A stretch of DNA of 64,000 bases from Paraglaciecola sp. T6c. GTDB taxonomy: Bacteria > Pseudomonadota > Gammaproteobacteria > Enterobacterales > Alteromonadaceae. Of the stretch, positions 59,222-64,000 are shown one piece after another. The notes below the pieces were generated by a model. It did not search any database. It saw only the letters and a list, made by a program, of their open reading frames with translations, and was not told the DNA's origin. Both the position numbers and the translations under genes were made by a program. Location: contig NC_008228.1 of NCBI RefSeq assembly GCF_000014225.1, positions 1,922,001 through 1,986,000 on the forward strand, written 5' to 3'. Each line of letters begins with the position of its first letter. The first letter of the stretch is position 1.

Positions 59222-60532
59222 ATGACGGCAAAGCAAACAGTTACGACTCGAGATGGAGAGCGCATCGCTATCGTAGCGGGACTACGAACACCATTCGCTA
59301 AAATGGCGACGAATTTTCACGGCGTTCCTGCTGTTGATTTAGGCAAAATGGTAGTGAATGAGATGTTGGTTAAGCACAATGTGGACCCGCTACTTATCGA
59401 GCAATTGGTCTATGGTCAAGTCGTGCAGATGCCAGAAGCCCCTAATATCGCACGTGAAATAGTGCTTGGCACAGGCATGAGTGTGCATACCGACGCTTAC
59501 AGCGTGTCTAGGGCGTGTGCGACGAGCTTCCAGTCTACGGTGAATATTGCGGAATCGATGATGCTGGGTAATATCAGTGTCGGCATTGCTGGGGGCGCTG
59601 ATTCTACGTCTGTGTCTCCCATTGGCGTTTCCAAAAACCTAGCACGGGCTTTGACAGATCTGCAAAAAACCAAAACCTTAGGCCAAAAATTCAATGTTCT
59701 TAAAAAGCTAGGTCTAAAAGATTTGTTACCGGTTCCACCTGCAGTTGCAGAGTATTCAACTGGGTTGTCCATGGGACAAACTGCTGAGCAAATGGCCAAG
59801 AGTCATAGTATTAGCCGGGCAGACCAAGATAAGCTCGCACACCGTTCGCATTCTTTAGCAGCGCAGAGCTGGAATGAAGGTAAATTAGCTGGCGAAGTGA
59901 TGACCGCTTACCCTGCGCCATACAAAAGCGCATTTGAAAAAGACAACAACATCCGCTTTGATTCAAAATTAGAAGGCTATGCCAAACTTCGCCCTGTGTT
60001 TGATAAGAAGCACGGTACTGTCACCGCGGCGAACGCTACTCCATTGACTGATGGTGCTTCAGCCGTGTTGATGATGACAGAAAGCCGTGCAAAAGCACTG
60101 GGTTACACCCCTCTTGGTTACATTAAGAGTTATGCGTTTGCCGCTATCGATGTGTGGGAAGATATGTTAATGGGGCCGTCGTATGCCACGCCTATGGCGT
60201 TAGATAGGGCGGGTATGACATTAAACGACCTAACCTTAATTGAAATGCACGAAGCGTTTGCGGCGCAAACATTGGCGAATATCAAAATGTTTGCTAGTGA
60301 TAAATTTGCCCAAGAAAAGCTCGGTCGTAGTAAAGCCACAGGCGAAATTGATATGGCTAAATTCAATGTTATGGGAAGTTCACTTGCCTATGGGCATCCA
60401 TTTGCAGCGACGGGCACACGTATGATCACCCAAATGTTAAATGAATTAAATCGACGTGGAGGCGGCAGTGGATTACTCACCGCTTGCGCCGCTGGCGGTC
60501 TGGCCGCAGCAATGATCGTTGAAACAGAATAA
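59222..60532 (+). CDS. fadI: 3-ketoacyl-CoA thiolase FadI
   Basis: FadI (436 residues, exactly the E. coli length) is the thiolase of the FadIJ beta-oxidation complex. The active-site Cys is in [10 protein letters not shown] (about residue 98), with [14 protein letters not shown], the late catalytic region MEIHEAFAAQ-like [26 protein letters not shown] and the C-terminal [24 protein letters not shown] precedes the ATG. It is followed by fadJ after 10 bases. A FadR-like operator lies upstream. Confidence 0.96.
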   Translation: MTAKQTVTTRDGERIAIVAGLRTPFAKMATNFHGVPAVDLGKMVVNEMLVKHNVDPLLIEQLVYGQVVQMPEAPNIAREIVLGTGMSVHTDAYSVSRACATSFQSTVNIAESMMLGNISVGIAGGADSTSVSPIGVSKNLARALTDLQKTKTLGQKFNVLKKLGLKDLLPVPPAVAEYSTGLSMGQTAEQMAKSHSISRADQDKLAHRSHSLAAQSWNEGKLAGEVMTAYPAPYKSAFEKDNNIRFDSKLEGYAKLRPVFDKKHGTVTAANATPLTDGASAVLMMTESRAKALGYTPLGYIKSYAFAAIDVWEDMLMGPSYATPMALDRAGMTLNDLTLIEMHEAFAAQTLANIKMFASDKFAQEKLGRSKATGEIDMAKFNVMGSSLAYGHPFAATGTRMITQMLNELNRRGGGSGLLTACAAGGLAAAMIVETE

Positions 60533-60542
60533 GGGCAAAAAG

Positions 60543-62696
60543 ATGACAACTGAAAATAGTACCCAACAACTTGCCCCTAGCGCGTTTACCTTAACCAAGC
60601 GTGATGATGGCATCGCGATTTTGAGTATGGATGTGCCAGGGGAAACCATGAATACGCTCAAAGTGGAGTTTGGTGAGCAAGTCGGTGACATGCTTGACCA
60701 AATTCAAAGTGATAGCGCTATTAAAGGCGTGGTAGTGATCAGTGGTAAAGATAACTCGTTTGTGGCCGGTGCTGATATCTCTATGCTCGCAGGATGTAAA
60801 AGTGCAGAAGAAGCTGAAGCGATTGGAAAAGGCGGACAAGCGGTATTCCAACGTATCGAGGATATGGCAGTGCCATTTGTCGCTGCGATCCACGGCCCTG
60901 CTTTGGGAGGCGGGCTTGAACTGGCGTTGGCGTGTCACATGCGAGTATGTAGTGACGACAATAAGACGCAGCTGGGCTTACCTGAAGTACAGCTTGGTCT
61001 TTTACCCGGTAGTGGTGGCACGCAAAGACTCCCGCGGTTAATTAGCGTTCAACAAGCAATGAAAATGATGCTCACAGGGGCCTCAGTACGAGCAAAACAA
61101 GCCAAAAAATACGGTATCGTTGACGATATGGTGCCGCGTTCTATTTTGCTTGAAGTCGCGATTGAAATGGCGAAAAAACCTAAGCCGAATAGAAAACCAG
61201 TAAAGCTTGATGCAATGGGGCAGTTTCTTGAACGTACCCCTATGGGCCGAAAACTCATGTTTAAACAAGCTCGCAAACAAACTCAGGCTAAAACAATGGG
61301 GAATTATCCCTCACCTGAGCGCATTATTGATTGTATCGAAACGGGATTAGAGAAGGGAAAAGCCCAAGGTTTTGCTGTGGAAGCTAAGCATTTTGGTCAT
61401 CTGGTTATGACGTCTGAATCAGCTGCTTTACGTAGTTTGTTTTTCGCGACCACCGAAATGAAAAAAGAAAATGGCGTGGAAGGAGTAGCGCCTAAAACAC
61501 TGAAGAAAATCGGCGTGTTAGGCGGTGGGTTGATGGGCGGTGGCATTGCGTTTGTGACGGCAACCAAAGCTAAACTTCCGGCTCGAATCAAAGATATCCG
61601 CAGCGATGGCATCGCGCATGCGATGAAATATTCCTACGATATTTTGAACAAAAAAGTGAAGCGCAAGTTTATGCTGCACTCAGAAATGCAATCTCAGTTA
61701 TCACGGCTAACAGGCTCTGTTGATTATGTTGGGTTTGATAACACCGATGTGGTGATTGAAGCGGTTTTCGAAGATTTAGCGTTGAAACAAAATATGGTTG
61801 CGGATGTGGAAGAGCATTGCTCAGAGCATACGATTTTTGCTTCGAATACATCTTCTATCCCCATAGGTCAAATTGCCGCTAAGGCGAAGCGCCCTGAAAA
61901 TGTTATTGGTTTACATTATTTTTCACCGGTAGATAAGATGCCCTTGGCAGAAGTTATTGCGCATGAAGCCACCTCTGACCAAACAATATCCACTACGGTT
62001 GAGCTAGCGAAGAAGCAAGGTAAAACCCCGATCGTTGTAAAAGACGGCGCAGGTTTTTATGTTAATCGAATTTTAGCGCCATATATGAATGAATCTGCTG
62101 AAATTCTATTGGCTGGTGAGCCCATTGAGCAGATAGATAAGGCGTTAGTCAAATTCGGTTTCCCTGTGGGACCCATCAAACTTTTAGATGAAGTGGGTAT
62201 TGATGTTGGCACTAAAATAGGACCAATTTTGGTTGCTGAGTTCGGTGAGCGATTCCAGTCAGCGCCAGGTTTTGACAAATTATTGGCGGACGATCGAAAA
62301 GGTAAGAAGAACAAGCGTGGTTTTTATAACTATGAAGGTAAAAAGCCTGGCAAAGAAGTCGATGAAAGCGTTTATGATCTACTTGGCATTACGCCTAATA
62401 GCCGCTTGAGCGAGCATACTATTGCCGAACGTTGTGTGTTACTCATGCTTAATGAGGCCGCTATATGTCTTGACGAAGGTGTTGTGCGTAATCCTAGAGA
62501 CGGTGACATAGGTGCGATATTTGGTATCGGCTTTCCACCATTCTTAGGCGGCCCGTTTAGATACATGGATACCTTAGGCATTAACCACGTTGTGGAACGA
62601 TTAACGCATTATCAGCAGCAGTTCGGTGACAAGTTTGCGCCTGCTAAGCGCCTTTTAGACATGGCAGAAAGTAAGGATACGTTTTACCCGAAATAG
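60543..62696 (+). CDS. fadJ: Fatty acid oxidation complex alpha subunit FadJ
   Basis: FadJ (717 residues, E. coli 714) has an N-terminal enoyl-CoA hydratase domain (about 1-190; GADISMLAG, GPALGGGLELALACHMRV, LPEVQLGLLPGSGGTQRLPR with the catalytic glutamates) and a C-terminal 3-hydroxyacyl-CoA dehydrogenase domain from about 315 (VLGGGLMGGGIAFVTA, NVIGLHYFSPVDKMPLAEVI, GFYVNRILAPYMNE). The ATG at 60543 follows AAGGGC and is preferred over the TTG at 60519 inside fadI. It forms the hydratase/dehydrogenase half of the FadIJ complex. Confidence 0.97.
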   Translation: MTTENSTQQLAPSAFTLTKRDDGIAILSMDVPGETMNTLKVEFGEQVGDMLDQIQSDSAIKGVVVISGKDNSFVAGADISMLAGCKSAEEAEAIGKGGQAVFQRIEDMAVPFVAAIHGPALGGGLELALACHMRVCSDDNKTQLGLPEVQLGLLPGSGGTQRLPRLISVQQAMKMMLTGASVRAKQAKKYGIVDDMVPRSILLEVAIEMAKKPKPNRKPVKLDAMGQFLERTPMGRKLMFKQARKQTQAKTMGNYPSPERIIDCIETGLEKGKAQGFAVEAKHFGHLVMTSESAALRSLFFATTEMKKENGVEGVAPKTLKKIGVLGGGLMGGGIAFVTATKAKLPARIKDIRSDGIAHAMKYSYDILNKKVKRKFMLHSEMQSQLSRLTGSVDYVGFDNTDVVIEAVFEDLALKQNMVADVEEHCSEHTIFASNTSSIPIGQIAAKAKRPENVIGLHYFSPVDKMPLAEVIAHEATSDQTISTTVELAKKQGKTPIVVKDGAGFYVNRILAPYMNESAEILLAGEPIEQIDKALVKFGFPVGPIKLLDEVGIDVGTKIGPILVAEFGERFQSAPGFDKLLADDRKGKKNKRGFYNYEGKKPGKEVDESVYDLLGITPNSRLSEHTIAERCVLLMLNEAAICLDEGVVRNPRDGDIGAIFGIGFPPFLGGPFRYMDTLGINHVVERLTHYQQQFGDKFAPAKRLLDMAESKDTFYPK

Positions 62697-62726
62697 TTAA
62701 TGTGTATTTTAACTAGCCTTTGAAAG

Positions 62727-62751
62727 CCGAGCGGATTAGCTCGGTTTTTTT
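62727..62751 (+). terminator. Rho-independent terminator after fadJ
   Basis: CCGAGC (62727-62732) pairs with GCTCGG (62739-62744), 6-base loop, then seven T. Confidence 0.87.
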
Positions 62752-62829
62752 ACGCCTTATTTTACCAAATGACCAATTAGTTAACTCGGAGTGTTCCGAC
62801 TCGTCATACCAACCTTAAATTACAGGCAT

Positions 62830-62858
62830 AAAAAAAGAGAGTTCCTCTCTCTTTTTTT
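62830..62858. terminator. Bidirectional terminator downstream of the small exported peptide gene
   Basis: A 12-bp perfect stem (62830-62841 with 62847-62858), A run on the left, T run on the right. On the minus strand it lies 37 bases after the stop of the 50-residue peptide gene, which supports that gene. Confidence 0.8.
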
Positions 62859-62894
62859 CTACTGAATAATAAAATTCAATTAGTATTTAGTCAT

Positions 62895-63047
62895 CTAGAA
62901 TCTTACTGAACCTACTCTTATTGCTTTATTTTCTACCGTTGAAGTTATTGTTTTTGTCGCTTCAGGAGCTTTAGCGCTTTCAACAGATTGTGTTGCAACA
63001 GGAGCAGCGGTAGTAAGGGCTAGAGCAATTGCATAAGCTTTTAACAT
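62895..63047 (-). CDS. Small exported peptide (50 residues), unrecognised
   Basis: A short gene missed by size-limited ORF calling. The ATG at 63047 is preceded by AGAGGA six bases away, and the product is 50 residues. The first 19-24 residues (MLKAYAIALALTTAAPVATQ) read as a signal peptide; the mature part is short, hydrophilic and ends NKAIRVGSVRF. A bidirectional terminator lies 37 bases after the stop. Clean ribosome binding site, export signal and terminator together support a real gene. Function is unknown; a small periplasmic or envelope peptide is likely. It stands between fadJ and an EAL-domain gene on the minus strand. Confidence 0.7.
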   Translation of the reverse strand: MLKAYAIALALTTAAPVATQSVESAKAPEATKTITSTVENKAIRVGSVRF

Positions 63048-63404
63048 TGGATATTCCTCTTTATATTTTTATTATTGACGTTTTGCTGACTATTATTTGT
63101 CAGTCGAAAGTATTAATGCTTATTGTGTGCCAATGTGCTCAAGGTAGAATTAATACACGATGAAATTACGTAGCGGGGAGGTTATCTATACGCGAGAAGG
63201 TAAAGATACTTTCAAAAACCGTATCGCAATATTTTGCGATCATTATATAGATCAAGATTCATAATTTTTAGCGAACAAGGAGAAGATGAATCAAATAGAG
63301 TTCTCCCCAAGCCATGTAGTATGGGGTTGTTAACGATAGCGTTTCAATTTTTTGGTGATGAAAACTAGGCAACGCTAGTGGCTGAAAAAAGCTAAGGGGT
63401 ACCC
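63048..63404. other. Intergenic region between the small peptide and the EAL gene
   Basis: About 357 bases. It should carry the promoter of the small peptide gene on the minus strand. A 34-codon plus-strand frame (63160-63264, MKLRSGEVIYTREGKDTF at its start) has no clear ribosome binding site and is not called as a gene. A terminator for the EAL gene occupies the right end. Confidence 0.5.
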
Positions 63405-63410
63405 TTAGCT
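63384..63410 (-). terminator. Terminator overlapping the EAL gene stop codon
   Basis: A 9-bp stem (63390-63398 with 63402-63410) and 3-base loop, followed on the minus strand by six T. The stop codon (63405-63407) lies inside the hairpin. Confidence 0.78.
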
Positions 63411-64000
63411 ACCTTGCAATAATTTGTTTAGCTGGTGATTTTCTTTTAGTAACCGTTCGAAGCGTGAAGAGCTCAGAGGCTTGCTATAAAGATAGCCTTG
63501 TAGCATTTCACATTCATAGCGACGTAATATTGACATCTGTTCTTCGAGCTCTACACCCTCGGCAACAACTTTGAGGCCAAGATTGTGCGCTATGGTGATA
63601 ATAGCGGCAGTCATGTGCCGGTCAACGCTGCTGGTGGCAATGTCGTCAATAAAGGCTTTGTCTATTTTAAGGGTGTTAAGCGGGAATCGTTTTAGATAGG
63701 CCAGAGAAGAGTAGCCCGTACCGAAGTCATCAAGGGCTAAATGTATGCCTCTTTCACGCAAACGAGTCATCATGCGCAGAGCATTGTCAGGGTCTTGCAT
63801 CAATGTGCCTTCGGTAATTTCACACTCTAGATGCAATGGCGAAAGATCTGCTTTTTGCAAAATGCTCTCGATTTTCTCATCTAAATCCGGTAATTCAAAT
63901 TGACGCGCTGATATATTAACCGCCACGCGACCGGTGAAAATCCCCGCTTTAACCCAACGTTTGGTGTCTTCACAAGCTTTTCGTAATACCACTTCACCAA
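63405..64000 (-). CDS. EAL-domain cyclic-di-GMP phosphodiesterase (5' partial)
   Basis: The C-terminal 198 codons of an EAL-domain protein that runs off the right edge; the GTG at 63992 is internal. Visible EAL-domain motifs are VAVNISARQFE, LECEITEGTLM, LALDDFGTGYSSLAYLKRFP, LKIDKAFIDD, VVAEGVELEEQ and LQGYLYSKPL. The active-site DDFGTGYSS, KID and E of AEGVE are intact, so phosphodiesterase activity is likely. The N-terminal part, often GGDEF/PAS or membrane sensor, is outside the window. Confidence 0.88.
   Translation of the reverse strand, partial: GEVVLRKACEDTKRWVKAGIFTGRVAVNISARQFELPDLDEKIESILQKADLSPLHLECEITEGTLMQDPDNALRMMTRLRERGIHLALDDFGTGYSSLAYLKRFPLNTLKIDKAFIDDIATSSVDRHMTAAIITIAHNLGLKVVAEGVELEEQMSILRRYECEMLQGYLYSKPLSSSRFERLLKENHQLNKLLQGS

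Noticed and set aside
63160-63264. A 34-codon plus-strand frame between the small peptide gene and the EAL gene
   Set aside because: No clear ribosome binding site, no export signal and no terminator; cannot be separated from chance.

Overview
The window is a stretch of chromosome from a marine-type gammaproteobacterium of the Alteromonadales. The gene set and protein style resemble Paraglaciecola/Glaciecola or Pseudoalteromonas atlantica-like strains; this is inferred from recognised families, not from a search. It is gene-dense and looks like core chromosome. I see no rRNA, tRNA, insertion sequence, phage gene or CRISPR array. Both ends cut a gene: miaE at the left edge and an EAL-domain gene at the right edge.

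Layout. 1-4.1 kb: miaE (partial), HAD hydrolase, DoxX protein, YdjA-type nitroreductase, DEAD-box helicase. 4.2-6.6 kb: 3-oxoacid CoA-transferase genes scoA-scoB, divergent from a LysR regulator across a 31-bp perfect inverted repeat. 6.7-9.4 kb: an orphan sensorless histidine kinase with a membrane-anchored helical protein, divergent from cysB. 9.5-13.1 kb: pabB-nudL-sdaA in the same order as E. coli. 13.3-17.3 kb: class I fumarase, a 14-bp tandem repeat array, rmuC, rluA-like gene. 17.6-21.4 kb: exported pectinacetylesterase-like protein, pnp. 21.5-30.7 kb: yeaD-gapA and divergent malQ-glgB-glgX-msrB. 30.8-40 kb: lipoprotein, long GAPDH paralogue, M14 carboxypeptidase, AGCS symporter, overlapping zinc-ribbon/yeaC/DUF349 genes. 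40-46.6 kb: rluF and a sulphate assimilation operon cysD-cysC-cysQ-cysN plus an SLC13-type permease. 46.7-51.5 kb: putP with an EAL-HDOD gene, elaA, ECF sigma factor with DUF3379 partner. 51.6-58.8 kb: six-gene MoxR/Bat operon. 59.2-62.7 kb: fadI-fadJ. 62.9-64 kb: a 50-residue exported peptide and the EAL gene.

How the parts work together. Fatty acid and ketone-body carbon is handled by fadIJ and scoAB, which feed acetyl-CoA into the TCA cycle (fumarase). Sugar and glycogen carbon is handled by malQ, glgB, glgX, gapA and yeaD. CysB at 8.4 kb is the expected activator of sulphate assimilation, whose activation genes lie at 43-46.6 kb. A candidate FadR operator overlaps the fadI promoter.

Nothing here is an obviously new defence or biosynthetic system. 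The best leads are the undescribed small exported peptide, the exact 14-bp-period repeat before rmuC, the two large AT-rich palindromes (sco/lysR and cysD), the overlapping zinc-ribbon/YeaC/DUF349 gene set, and the kinase/coiled-coil pair.
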